DNA from: Amoebophrya sp. A120
Lineage: Eukaryota > Sar > Dinophyceae > Syndiniales > Amoebophryaceae
Assembly: GCA_905178155.1 (NCBI GenBank)
Contig: CAJINV010000002.1
Span: forward strand, 9,990,931-10,054,930
Direction of reading: 5' to 3'
Length of the DNA: 64,000 bases
Below the pieces are notes generated by a model. It worked only from the letters and a program-made list of their open reading frames with translations. It was not told the DNA's origin and ran no database searches. Of this stretch, positions 1 through 12,747 are shown one piece after another. A program made the translations under genes and the position numbers. The number at the start of each line of letters is the position of its first letter. Within the stretch, counting starts at the first letter, position 1.

Positions 1-3000
1 ACCGTTCTTCTTGTCTTCGGTTTTTTCCTTGCTGTCCCCCGCTTCGCTCGCACTGCTCGCGTCGCCCTCGTCCGTGCGCTTCATGAGCTTGCGCCGCTCC
101 TGCTTGTGCTTGCGGACCGCCTCCTGGTGCTTGCGCCGGTTTCGCGGCGACTTGAACAGGTTCGGTTCAAGCAGTTTCTTCGATTTGATCTTGTTCAAAT
201 TTCCCTTCTCCACCTCGGCGTCCCGGAGCTTCTTCTTGTGGGAGGCCAGCGCCAGCTCCGCGATTGATTTCGCCTTTTTCAACTTCTTCTCTGGGGCATT
301 GGTCGCATCTCCCTCCTCCGCGATCGCATCTGGGTTTTGTTCTAACCCGCTCTTACTGGTTTTTTTCTTGCCCGCTCTATTCGGTAGGCTGGAAACCGAC
401 GAGCTGCGGCTTGTCGCTTTGGACGACTCGCGGTCCGTCTTCGTGTCGGGAGAGGCGTTGCTGGACAACTCTGACCTGGTCCGCTCGCGCGCCTGCTGCT
501 CCGCCAGCTGCTTCTTTCGATTCCGCCGGGCGGCCATCAGCGACCCGCGCCCCAGCTGGTTGCCCAGCGACTGCCCGAGGAAGAGGCCGCCGAGCGCCGC
601 GGCCTTGATGGCCTCCTCGCGGTCGAAGGGCTCCAGCTGCAGGCGGACGAACAGTGTGGGTGCGTGCAATGACTCTTCCTCAAACACCTTCTTCTTCTCC
701 ACCATGCGACTGCTGGTCTTCAGACTGAGTCCGCCGTCGTAATGCCGCTTCGCGAAGTACTCCAGCTTCATCTTTGTTTTGCCGATCAGCGCCTTGGTGA
801 GCCGCTCCTTCTTGGTTTGGAACACCGCGTCCGCGTCGTAGATCTCGAACCGCAGCAGGTTCTGCAGCATCTCGTCGCTGGCCGGGACTTTTGTCTCGAA
901 CTTCTGGTCCCAGATCGGGTCCTGCCGGTTGTTCGTCACGATTTTCGTCTCGAACACCTGGTCCCGGAACAGCACACGCACGAACGGGTCCGCGGTGCCG
1001 ATGAAATTTTCCGGATAGATGTTCTGGGCGCGCTTCACCTCGATGGTCAGCAGCAAATCGATCGGGATCGGCTTCCGCTTGGTTTCCGGCGCCTCGTAGA
1101 CCGAAGGGAGGATCTTGTGCCAGGCAGACTGCTCCGCCACCCCGTCCTTCGGGAGCTTGAGCGCGTTCTTCTTGGACAGCGGCAGCGAGATTCGCACCTG
1201 CTCCCCGCCAACGTTGAAAAACTCGTCCAGGTCGGCCTCAGCGACCTTCTCCAGTGCGGGTGGCACTGCGATGTTCGTCAGGTGCAGAAACGGCACCCCG
1301 CAGATGATCGCGGCGTCCTCGGGCGTCATGCGGGGAATCCCCGGGAGCCACGTGGCAGCGAAGTTCGCTTTCATCGTTTCCGAATCGAGGAGCCCAGAAT
1401 TATGGCCGCTAGAAGTACTCCCCGCGGCGACTATACTAGTAGTTGCACTCGTCGCTCGGGCGGATGATGTCTTATTTCTGGCCGCTGCTAGTGCGGCGCT
1501 CTGGAACATCTCGCGCGCCAGCCGCGGCAAGAGCGCCAGCGCAGCAGATTGGTTTTGTTGCCACCAATTTCTGCGAACTTGGCTTGGAAGCAACACCGGG
1601 GGCAGCTGCTGCCCCACGATGATTCTCCGCGACGCAAACAGCGTGGGCTGGAAGAACGGCGGCAGCTGCACCTCCTCCGCCGCCAGCTGCTTCGCAATCG
1701 CAAGAGTAGTGGAATCGAGGTTCAACAGCGTCGCGTTCTGGTTGCGCAAATACGTCGCCACGATCAACTCGGAGTTCTCCGGCGGCGCGTCCTGGCCGGG
1801 CTGCAGATGCACGGAGCTATCCTTGCTTTGCGTGCGCTCCTTGCTGAGCTGCCGCAGCTTCGCCATACTGGCCGCCTCTTTGTCCCGCCGGATCTTTTCC
1901 TTCTTCGCGCAGTCTTTTCCGAACACCCAGATGAGTTGCTGGTAGCGCTTCTCGGAGTTCAGCTTTTCCGACTTTTTTCCGACCACCGGCTGCTCGACGT
2001 CCAAAATTTCCAGAAATAGCGTGCCCGCGTTGGCACCGTCGCGCCGCTGCAGCTGCAGCGGCTGCGACACCGTGCCCGACTCCACCTGGAACTTGCGCAA
2101 CTCAGACCCGGACACGAGCGGCACCTGCTCCACACCTGCCCGCTGGTTCATCTGATCCTGCGCGGTGGGTTCTTTCTCCTCCTTGTCGTAAATCTCGAAG
2201 TGCACCACGGGGATGATCTTCTTCTCCTCCTCCGCCTGCTCCGGACTCAAGTTCGAGTTCGTGTTGCTGTTCGTGCTGCCCTGCGTTTTTGCCACGGCGA
2301 GCTGCTCGTAGAACCGCGGGTCCCAGGGCACCGCGCACTGGTACTCCCACAGCGGGTACCGCGTGTTTTTCACGGACTGCGACCGCGTGCTGAAGGAGCT
2401 GCCCACGTTGATCTTGATCCACGGGTTGCACTTGTCCAGCGCCGCGAAGTCCGGCTCGTAGATCTCGTCCGCACGCTCCACGAACAGCTGCAGCTTGCCG
2501 ATGGGCACAATGCTGATGTTCAGCGAGCCGCAGTCCGCCAGAATCCGCGCGGACGGGTCGGCCTTCTTCGGGTCCGGGGGGAACTTCTTCCACAGCTTCA
2601 GGTTGCCGTCGAACCCGGCGTGGAAGAAGCCCCGGTGCAAAATCGCCTCGCCGATCAGCTCCGAGTTGGACCAGTCCCGGTCGAACACCTGGAAGCGGAA
2701 GTACTTCTGCGAGTCCTGCAGCAGTGTCGAGAACGAGGTGACGTTGGGGTCAAACAGAATCTCGTTCGCCGCCGAGGGGTTGCGCGTGAACTGGTCGCTC
2801 GTGAACAGCAGCGTGTCCGGGTCCACCTTGCCCTGCCGCTTGAAGCTGGGGAGCGTGGCCTCGCCGGTGGTGGACGACACCTGCTTCTTCTGGCCCACGT
2901 TCGCGGAGATCGACCAGGCGGCGTGGCCCACCTGGAAGTTGCCGCTGCCCACGTAGATCTTCACCACCGGATCGTCGATTCTGTGCTTGCCCATCAGCGG

Positions 3001-6000
3001 CCAGGACTCCTCGTTCAAGTCCTGGCCAGACTTGACGGTGACGCGGAACCCGGTGAGCTCCGGGAAGAAGTCCTCGGAGAACGTGTTGGTCGGCAGCAGT
3101 CTTTCCGGCAAGCCCCCGAACGCGGCGGTGGCCGCCGTGTCGTCGAACCCGAGATGCTGCTGCGCCTCGTAGACCTTCTCCGCCTCCAACTTCTGCTTGC
3201 GCCGCATCCGCTCCGCGTGCTGCTTCTCGAGCGCGATCCGGTGCTCCTCCTTCTTGCGGACCGACACGCGCCGCAGCTTCTCGCCCAGGAAGTCGAAGAA
3301 CCCCACATCGGAAAACGCCTTGGACTGCGGGTAGTACCGCGCCGGGGCGGAGTCCGAGCGGCCGGGGAACCGCTCGAACCGCACGTCCGGGTTGCGCCCC
3401 CGCTGGAACCCGTCCGGCTTCTGCAGAATGAACTCGCAGGCCGCGCGCTGCTTGCCGGCCAGCTTGCCCAGGCGGTCCACCCCGCCCTTCTTCGCCGCGG
3501 CCTTGGCGAGCCCCAGAATGGAGGACCCCAGTCGGGCCTTCTTCGGAAGCTCCGTCGTGGCCACCCACTTCAGCGCGGCGAGCGGCGGAATGATTTTGAT
3601 CTCCGGAATTTGGTGTTCCGGCCGCGTGCTGGATGAGACCACCGATAGCTCGGTGCTCGGGTTCATCGTCGCGTTCTGATGATCTATGGGCTGGTCTTTC
3701 GCAACTACTGCCGCAGGACCGCTGGGCACTTGTGCACCACCACTACCGCCGTTGAGCCGGACGATTAGCGATCCGACAAACCCCGGTGATGCTGCATTCG
3801 CCTTCATCTCCGCGCCGTCATCTGCAAGAACCTCGTCCTCCGGGCTTGCCAAATCCTGGTTTAGTCCCTGCAACTTCAATTCAATCGGTTCATCTATTCC
3901 GTTTGTCTGCAAAGCCGAGTCCAGGTCGATGACAGCTTCGCCGAGGATGGTGCTCTGCTTTCTCTCTTCCTCCTTCTTCACGTAAAACGCTACTCGCGTC
4001 GTTGTAGAGCGTTTTGTTGTACTGCTCGTTCCAGTGATCATACCAAACCGGTCCGACGCTGTGTTGGTAAGAGCAGCATCGTCCTCAACACTATTGCCCT
4101 CTTTGTACAGAAGCGAGCCGTTCCAATCGAACCGGATGGTCTGGTTTGTCTCCTCAACTGGTTCCCCGACGATCACACGCGCCAAATCTTGCGACGACGT
4201 TCGCGTGCGCGTTGCGCTCTCCTGCTGCAGAATCTCCATCTGGACGAAGCAGCCCGGGAGCTCTTCCTCGTAGCTCTTTTGCATCAGGTCCGAGTTTGCG
4301 TTCAGAGAAACTGTTTCGATGCTCAGGTTGAGCAACTTCCGCGGCGTCACGGTGATATTCAACGCTCGTTTCATCCTCTTTTCGTTCAAAGTTGCATTGG
4401 TCTTCGAGAACTGCTCCAACCCAAACCCCAACTTTGACTCCAACGCGTAAGGGGGCTGCTTCGCCTCCTCCGGGTTCGTCAGCGTCAGGTTTTTTGACGT
4501 TGATGAACCCAAGCCAAGAACGCTGCTGCTTGCACTAACATTCGATGTTGAAATGAGCTGGTCCAGCTCTTGCACACTCATCCTCGCCTCGCCTAAAAGC
4601 AAGGGCTCGTTTGTCTTCTCGTCGCGGTAGTAATCGTCGAAAACTTGAAACAGGATTTCTTCCAGCTCTTCCTTTTCTGCGGGCTTCGGAAACAGCAGTT
4701 CTTGCTCCCACTTGATCAGATCGTTCGCCCGGTCCACCATTCTCGCGTTCGCGGCACTCGGACGGAAACTGTTGGTGGTCGTATTGGAACGGGCAACACT
4801 GCTTTGGCTTCGACTGCTGTACGCGAGCAAGTTCTTTACCGAAGGTATGACGTTGGTCTGAAACGACTCGAACATCTCTACATCCGTGCGCCCAAAGCTC
4901 TTCAGGCTCTCCTTCGATCTCGACCGCCTCTGCTTCCCTACGGCAGCCGCGTGCTTGTCCGCGGACTTGAAGGACTCGGCCGTCTTTTCCGCAAATTTCA
5001 CGTGCAGCTCCTCAGGCTCTTCCTCCTTCAGCTTCTTCAAAATCGTCACCCGCACAAAGGGGTGCAGGTCCATGTCCGGCGTCATCGGTTTCAGGAAGTT
5101 GCTAGCGTGGTTGATCTGGATGGACAGCCCGACATTCTGGACGCTGGTGGAAGTTGTAGAGCTTTGTTCCTGGTGCACTTGCTCAATTGTTGTTCCAGTC
5201 GCACTGCTGTCAACAGCGGGAACAGCAGCTTCCACAGGACCAGACACGACTCCCTCCTCCGCTTCTGTTGCGCTAATTTCCGGGATGACTTCCTCGCTTC
5301 TCAAGGCCCGCTCCATCTTCTCCATCTGTAGCTGCGCGGAGACGAGCCGCTCCAATCTTGTCGACACCCGACACAGCTGCTTCGTGTCCTCCCGCAACTG
5401 CCGCTCTTGCAGCCTTGTCGCAGAAGTAGAAACACCAGAATGACCCAACGACTTTTCCTCCTCCACCGCTGCGTCTGTCGCCAAACCGTTTCCGAAGATC
5501 GACCGTGCGCCCTCACCGCGCGGCGAAAGGTGGTTGGTCTGCAGGGCCCAGTGCTTTTCCAGGAACGACCGCTGGGCGTGCACCACGTGCGCCACCCACT
5601 TCTGCGCGCCCCCGAGCTTCACCTTCTCCACGAACAGCCGCTGCTTGTGCTCGTCCCACGCGTAGCGCTTCTGCGCCACCGAAGCGCCGCCGGCCTCGTC
5701 CACGACCTGCGCAGACAGGTCCCCGGTGAGCAGGAAGGGTTTGTTCCGCAAAACCGACACCACCGTGCTGGTGACCACGTCCGTGACCACGGGCGCCGGG
5801 TCCGTGTCAATGTGGTTCAACAGTCCCTTCAACCGGGCCTCCGAGCACACGTGGCCGTAGTGGTGGTAGCTGTGGTGCGAGATCGGGGGGAGCCGGTAGT
5901 CCTTGCACAGCACGATGTTGGTATCGTCCTCTTTTGGGTCCTATCAAATGCAAAAATGTCTGGGTCTGGAAGGTTGGAACTTGTGATGCTAACTTTGAAC

Positions 6001-9000
6001 TCTAAAAAAATCTGCATTGCATGACCAGCAAGAGGAGTCTAGTTTGTGCTACGCGGGGAGGGCGTTTGTCATGCGGAGTAGGCATCAGGAAGCCTGCTAA
6101 AAATCTGTGATGCTAGGTCGTGCATTACAGACATCCTGGGTCAAGTCTCAGAATCTTCCAGACCCAGACATTTTTACATCTGATAGGTCCTCCGGGGTCC
6201 ACAGCTTGTACCTCGCGACCGCAATCGGATCGTTCCAGTCGATGTCGATCTCGAAATTCCGGTACATCGTGGAGGAAAACAGACTGTTCGTGTTCTCCAG
6301 GGACGACACGTGCGTGGGCGGGTACTTGTACTTCGCCTCCTTGTCCTCGCGCGTGTAGAAGATCGACCCCTGGTCATCGGAGGAGGAGGAAGAGGAGGAA
6401 TTCGTTCCCCCGAGACTGGTCCCTTGTCCTCTTTTTCTCTTTTCTTTCAGAAGTTGCTTCTGCTTTAATCGCTCCTTCCTCGGGACCAATCGTGAAATTT
6501 TCCAGGCGATGCTCTCCTGCACTGGCGTGTCCTCCACTTTCGCTAGGTCGCAGTAGTGCACGATGGAATTGTAGTCCTTGGCCACCTGGAAGTCCAGCCC
6601 CCGGATCCAGATGGCCTTGTGCCGCTCCTGGAACCGGATCGGCTGCGTGCGACTGGCGTTGATCAGTGGGTGCAAGAGCAGTGGGGAGTGGACCTTGGGG
6701 TTCTTCGGGATGAATTCGTTCAAAATGTTCGCGGTTTTATCTCCGAACGCCTCGGCAATCCGCTTGTCCTCGGCGGACATCTTTTTCTTGCGCTTCAGTT
6801 GGTTTTCGTACCGCTTCTTCTCGATCTTCTCCTCGTACTCGTGCTTAAAGAGGAACTTCATGCGGTCCTTGAACCGCCTGACATTCCCCTCCGAGTTTTT
6901 CTGCCAGGGGTACACCCCACGGGGTCCGATGATGGCGTTGGTCTCCATACGGCCGCCACCGGACACGGAGTGCGCCTTGCGCCGCAGCCGCTTCTCCCGC
7001 TGCACGTAATGCGCGATGCGCTCGCGCGAAAAGGGCTTCTTACCGGTAGCGGAAATGATCGTGATTTTCGGCGCCGCGGAATTCTTGCCGGGCGTAGCAG
7101 TTGCTCGTACACCACCAACGGGCACCGAGGCCGTCAGCGGACTGACGCGATTCTGATTATTCCTCGCCAGCTGCTGCTGTGAAGGTTGTTGTTGATTACT
7201 AGACCCAGTAGTTCCACTGCTGCCCACGCCAGGTGGGCCGGCAGCTGGTCTGTCTACGTCTATTTCGATCACCTCCTTGCCCCCGTCCAGGTTCACAGTC
7301 GGGTTCGAATCAACCTCGGCGTGGCTGCCCTCCTTTTCGGCCGCCTCGGCCACGTTGTACTCCTTGACCAGCTCGGCGGTGCCGAGCGTCTCCTCGTCCA
7401 ACGGTGGTAACTCGGCGGACACGTCGGTGAGTGGCGGGGCGGCATTCGCCTTCTCCGCCGACGCGGCCTCTGCTGCTAGTCTGGCCCTCTCCTGCTCTGC
7501 TTGCATCAGCTTCATGGCCAACTTGGAACCTGTGAGTGTTGAGAAAGAATTTTTTTCAGTTGTGACCTCTGGATGAATTTTGCTAGTTTTGTTTCATGCA
7601 ACGGACGGCAATGCTCAGTCTGAAACGTTCGACAAAAAACACAAAGCTCAAATGCACAGTGTAAAATCACATTATAAAGTACTTTTGTCTTTCAAATGCG
7701 GCGCCAGTGCCTTCTGCGCGATGACGGCCTCCATCTCCATTGTGTATTGCGCGTCGAGCTCGACTTCCGTGGCGATGACTCCCTTGTTCTTCAGCTTTTC
7801 CTTCTTTGATTTCGCGGACTTGGTCTCCACGAGCGGCTTTAAATGCAGCGTACCGGCCTCATCCCGTAACGGGTCCCAGCCCATGGCGTGGAAGAAACTC
7901 CGCTTCTTGTAAAGATGCGACCGGACCTTCTGCGTCACCTGATGCCTCTTCCGGTACGCGCGGATGATGCGGTGGGGCTGTCGCTCCATGATACGGTCCT
8001 CCTCATCCAGCGCTTTCCGCACGTAGTACTTCGTGACGAAGGGCGTCAGCATGTTCCGCTGCTTCGACATGTCGTCCGGCACGGAGAGCGTCCGCTCCAT
8101 CTTGTTCACCCACCCGAAGCCCCTCTCAATCTCGTGCGCCGTCACCGCCTTCTTCACGTCTTTCAACACCTTCTTCCCCCGTTGCGACAGCGCGTAGTGC
8201 AGATGCCGGCGGTCCCCTTCCGTCTTGCTCCCGTCCTCGTCGTCCGCACGCATTCCGGAGATGCGGCCGTCGGACCGCTTCAGCAGATTGCTCATCAAAA
8301 TCCCCGCTTTTCGGACGGACAACACCTGGTTGGGGTGCGGCTCCAGCCCGATTTCCTGCTCGGCCAGCATCGCGGAGCTGCTCCGCCGGGTCAGCAGGCG
8401 CCGCCGGTCCAGTTTCGAGTCCTTCTTCGTCAGCAGGCGGCCCGCCTTCTTTTTCTTCTTCTCGATCTTCCCGCGGTCCTCATCCACCTCCCCACCGTCC
8501 TCCTCGCGCACCAACGGCTGGGGGTCGTAGCCCCGCCACTTATTGCCGTCGAAGAAGAAGTTTTTCAGAATCAGCAGCTTCGCCGCGAAGATCTCCTTCG
8601 TTTTCTCGAGCTCCGCCTCGCGCTTCAGCCGGATCGCCTCTTTGCGCTCGAATTCCGCGTACTCAATGTTCGCTTCCAGCACCTCGCGGTCCTTGATAAA
8701 TTTCCGGACCGCCTCCTCCTTCGACAAACCGCCCTGTTCCGCGGCGCGCTCCTCGGTCGATCCGGCCTTCCGCTTCGCCAACATGATGTCCGGATTGAAG
8801 GGAATCAGCTTCGCATGTTTGAACACTGGTTGAAACGCCGATATGCCGCTGCTCTTGCCCTCGCCGTCCCGCGCGTCGCCGCCGAATAACAAGGCCTGCA
8901 GCTCCCCGGACCGGCAGGACGAGTAGATCTGGTACGCGATTAGCACGCCGAGGAAGGCGCCGCCACCGAGCATGAAACTCGACGTGCCCCCCTCCTCCCC

Positions 9001-11613
9001 GGCGTCCGCTTTGCCGGTGACGCGAAACTGCGGGTCGCTCGTCGCCCACTCGTAGGGGACGCCGCGCAGCTCGTACACCGCCACGACGTCCCCCTGGTCC
9101 GTCTTGTCCTTCAGCCGGAAGCCCTGGGACTTTTGGTATAGCAAGCAGTTCATGCTGGTCACCTGCCGCAACTCCGTCTCCACGCTGCCCGGCGCCACCG
9201 GCACGGTGGTGAACGACTGGTACTCGAAGCCCTCGGGCCGCTCGCGGAAGTAGCTGAGTCCGTGGTCGATCGCGGCTTTGCGGCAGTCCTGGTAGGACGA
9301 CGCGTCCACGACGAGGATCTCCTTGTAGCGGTCCACCAACATATCGTCGTTCCGGAAAAACTTAGTGTCGTTGCAATTCGAAATGTCGAAGGTGATCGTC
9401 AAATCCTCCGGGTTGCACGTCATGAACAGGTCCCCGTCGAAGTCCGGGTGCACGTCCTGGCACTTCAGCGAGTCGTCGGAGATCGACTCGTGGGGCACCA
9501 AAAAGGGGCGCACCGTGGTCGCGTTGCGCAGAATCGGGTTCCCGTCCAGGTTGATCATCGACTGCTGTGGCGCCATATCAAATGTAAAAATGTCTGGGTC
9601 TGGAAGAATGCAACTTGTGATGCTGCATTTGGATTCCAAAAAAATCTGTGTTGCATGAGTACCAAAGGGAATGCAATTTTTGCCACGCTGAGAAGGCATT
9701 TGTCATGCGGAAAAGGCATCGCGAAGCTCTCAAAAAATATGTGATGCTAGGGCATGCATCACAGACATCAGGACTCATGCAAAAAGTGCATGGCAAGTGT
9801 CAGAATCTTCCAGGAGACCCAGACATTTTTACAGTTGATATGCCAGCTGGTCGCCGCGGACCAGGGTCCGGCACACCTCGGGCACCGGGTTCACCACCAT
9901 TGGCGAACAGTAGTCGAACCGCAACAGCGGGTCCACCGTGAAGCACCAAATGCTGTTACTGCCGCCCTTGTCCGCCTGCCCCTGGTTGCGTCCGTCCGGG
10001 TTGCGGCAGTAGTTCTGGTCCAAGGGCAAGTCCACCAGCAGCCCCCCGGGGTAAAACACGTCCGGGTTGTAGTTGGTGACGCCGAAATCGGACGGGGCGT
10101 TCGGCGACCGCGTGGTCACGCCAAACGTTTCGGGCGCCTTCGTGGTCGACGCGTCGATGGCATTCTGTCGGTTGATCAACTCCTGCTGGACGTAGGGATT
10201 CTCCTCGTTGAACCCCCGGTCATCCAACAACGGCGTCGTCGCGTCCGCGGTCAGTGTGGAGAAGGGGTGTAGGTGCGGGATGATCTCCTCCCAGGTCTGA
10301 CACCGGAGCCCGGTCGTGGTGGTGTACGCACACCCCACGTAGTTGTCGTACGTGAACTCCTCATTGCACTGCCGCGTGCTCCACAATTTGTTCAAAAACA
10401 CGAACCCGTGCGTCTCGTTGTACTCCAGCAAGTTCGGCATGCGGTTGAACCGCAAATTGTGCCGCAGTGCGATGTTCACATCCACCAACGCGTGCATCGT
10501 GCGGTTGTTCAGATCTCGTAAAAACTTTTGCTCCTCCGCTGCGGACCCGAACGGGCTGGGCAAGTACAGCATTGCGCGGGTTCGGTTGTACTCGCAGGAG
10601 GAGATCTGCAGCCCGTACGTCTGGTTCGGCAACTGCAGTGCGTACTGCAGGGAATGGCGCATCTCGGTTACTAAGTCAATGTCCATGGGCAGAACCAGCC
10701 CGCCGTTCCCGCGCATGCCCGGGTAGTGCTCGTACCCGTTGCAGATCGGCCAGGTTTCGAAGTCCGCCGTCAAGACCTGGAAGTACCGCTGCGCCTGGGT
10801 CCGTTCGGGGCTGTACAGAATGTCCAGATTCACGCCGGAGAACCACCAGGAGGTGAGACTGGCCGACAATCTCTTCGCCGGCCAGGAGATGTCGCTGGTC
10901 GAGGCCAGGAGCTGCAGGTTGACCTGCTGCGCGGCGGTCACGCAGCCCGCCGCCTGCATGGAGGGGGACAGAAGCTGTCCGTTGATGCAGGTCGCCTTCA
11001 GCGGCGGCGCGGGGAAGGGCACGTACCCCGCCTGTGTGTTGCACGTCAGGGTGCAGGACCCGCCCTCGGCGATGGAAAAGCCCTCCTGACAGGGCCGCGC
11101 GTAGTAGTACTTGCTGTCGTCCGGCGCGGCGATCTCGCAGTGCTTCACGTTGGTCCCGTCGGCATTGAAGGTCTTGCGGTAGCACTCCGTGTTGAACTGC
11201 CCGTTCGGGATCTCCGGTCTCGACGCCGGGTCGATGTAGTACGTCCATGGCGGCACGGGGAGTAACACCGAGTCGTCCAGTTTCGGCCCGTAGATTTCGC
11301 AATCCGAGTACAGCAGCCGCTGGTGCCCGAACCCGGAGCACCGCTCCTCCTGGATACACAAGCTGGCGCATTCGCTCTCGGACGCGACGGTCTTCTTCCG
11401 CCGCTCTAAATTTAGGTCGCTGTTGGTGCACCAGCCCTGGCCCAGCAGCTCGAACGCATTGTAATAGTTGATGTTGTCCACGCGCTTTCCACGAAATTTC
11501 GGGTCCCAGGCCGCAACCCTGAAAATAAGCGTGTCCGGGTGCAATACGAACAGGATGAGCAGAGGCACAATGCCAACACGATTGGTCGTGCGATTGCTGC
11601 GCGTTTGCCTCAT
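1..11613 (-). CDS. Giant single-pass membrane protein: PAN, sushi-like, split kringle, TM, multiple C2-like domains (partial)
   Basis: The ATG at 11613 is followed by a hydrophobic signal sequence (VGIVPLLILFVL). Exon 1 (to 9841) holds a PAN/apple-like Cys pattern, a sushi-like Cys-rich stretch and kringle landmarks: TTGLRCQTW, then NYCRNPDG, IWCFTVDP and FDYC, with about 90 residues inserted in the middle. An introner element (9576-9840) separates it from exon 2 (9570-7683), which carries a transmembrane segment (FLGVLIAYQIYSSC) and a charged cytoplasmic stretch. A GT-AG intron (7682-7530) is phase-compatible with exon 3 (7529-6186). After the introner at 5942-6185 the frame stays open to base 1. 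C2-like segments lie near 3050-2890, 2530-2385 and 1070-940 (LLTIEVKRAQNIYPENF, GTADPFVRVLF). The visible part is about 3,650 residues; the C-terminus is outside the window. If the 7682-7530 intron is not real, this is two adjacent genes. A receptor or membrane-trafficking role is only a guess. Confidence 0.72.
5942..6185. mobile_element. Introner-like element, family A, in the giant membrane protein gene
   Basis: Both ends carry the family A inverted repeat (TATCAAATGCAAAAATGTCT on the left, its near-complement on the right). The flanking duplication is GGTCC (5937-5941 and 6186-6190). Removing the element and one duplication gives the in-frame minus-strand junction W-T-P-E-D-P-K-E-D-D. Confidence 0.93.
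9576..9840. mobile_element. Introner-like element, family A, in the giant membrane protein gene
   Basis: Family A termini. The flanking duplication is CGCCA/TGCCA with one mismatch. Excision joins D-Q-L-A to P-Q-Q-S in frame; without excision the upstream frame stops three codons into the element. Confidence 0.92.
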
Positions 11614-12747
11614 GTTCGACAAAAAAGTCTAGGTAGGTTGTTTGTAGTAAAAGTGAAAATTACAAAATAGTAGAAAAGATGACCAAAGGAAATGTACAGG
11701 TGAAAATAGGCAAAAACAGAAGAACCCTGAGATCCTCGTGTCCAATGAAATAAAGTACAGAAGAAACGAAGACGAGCGATATAATTACGAAAAAAAAAGA
11801 AATTACGAAAGGGTATAAAAATACAAAAAAGAGGGCAGAACGAAAAAAAAAGACCTGTTTCGGGTGATGCGAATACGACATGGCGAGTTTGTTTTAATCC
11901 ACGACGATGTTTTGACGAGTTTACGGCTGGAGAGTTTTCATTTCTGCACGAAAATTTAAAGTCTGCTGGACGTTGACGATTGTTCTATTTTGTACGATTT
12001 TTGCGGCAAATGACTGACGTGCTTTGACCACACGAAATTCTGACGACTGCAGACGCTGCATACAGCACGATGTCGTTGGTCCTTAGTTACTTTACGTCTT
12101 GCACGATACCAAGGGAAGTTATCTGGCCGTGCAAACTTGATAGATAACTACAACGCAAATTATAACTGCTGCTGCCGAAGCAAGAAATTACTATCACTGG
12201 TTCACACTGCGACTGCCAATCACATACAAATCCGCTCACACGCACACCCGTCTTTCGCTTCTCTTACCTCGGGCAATGTTAATTTCGTCCAAGTCCAAGT
12301 GATGTTGACGGCTTCGGAATTACTACAAGTTACTGTTTTCTCAGGAAAGTTGTTTTGTTTTGATTTGCAGACCAGCAACGACAATTTGAAACAAAACTTT
12401 TTGTGCGTAAAACCAAAATTCTGCAGACACGGCATTTTCTAAACGTTGACTGTATTCTAGGATGCGGAAAAAGAGTGGAAAATTCGTTTCAAATATCTAC
12501 AGCGCACCTATAGACGTGTAAACGTACAAAACGAGAATTGGGAAAAGCAAAATCAGAGCATAAGCATACCAATCGACACACACCTTGCCAAAAAAGAAGA
12601 TACAAGTATCTCACCGCGGTACAGCTCTAAAAGAAAAAAATTACGTGAGTGGTCGACCACAGAAACTTCAATTTGCTACGTAATTCTTCTCACGTTGGCG
12701 CGGATCATGAACGTCGCAGCGTTTTCTGATAAGGCCCGCAACACTAT
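11614..12747. other. Intergenic region
   Basis: AT-rich spacer between the RING gene and the giant membrane protein gene, with long A-rich runs near 11640-11850. It should hold the promoter or trans-splice acceptor of the downstream gene and the 3' end of the upstream one. I see no supported gene, repeat or RNA. Confidence 0.5.

Noticed and set aside
11-5331. Long plus-strand ORFs across 1-5.3 kb
   Set aside because: They mirror the continuous minus-strand frame of the giant membrane protein, which has C2-like motifs; the plus translations are Arg/Leu/His-rich with no domain.
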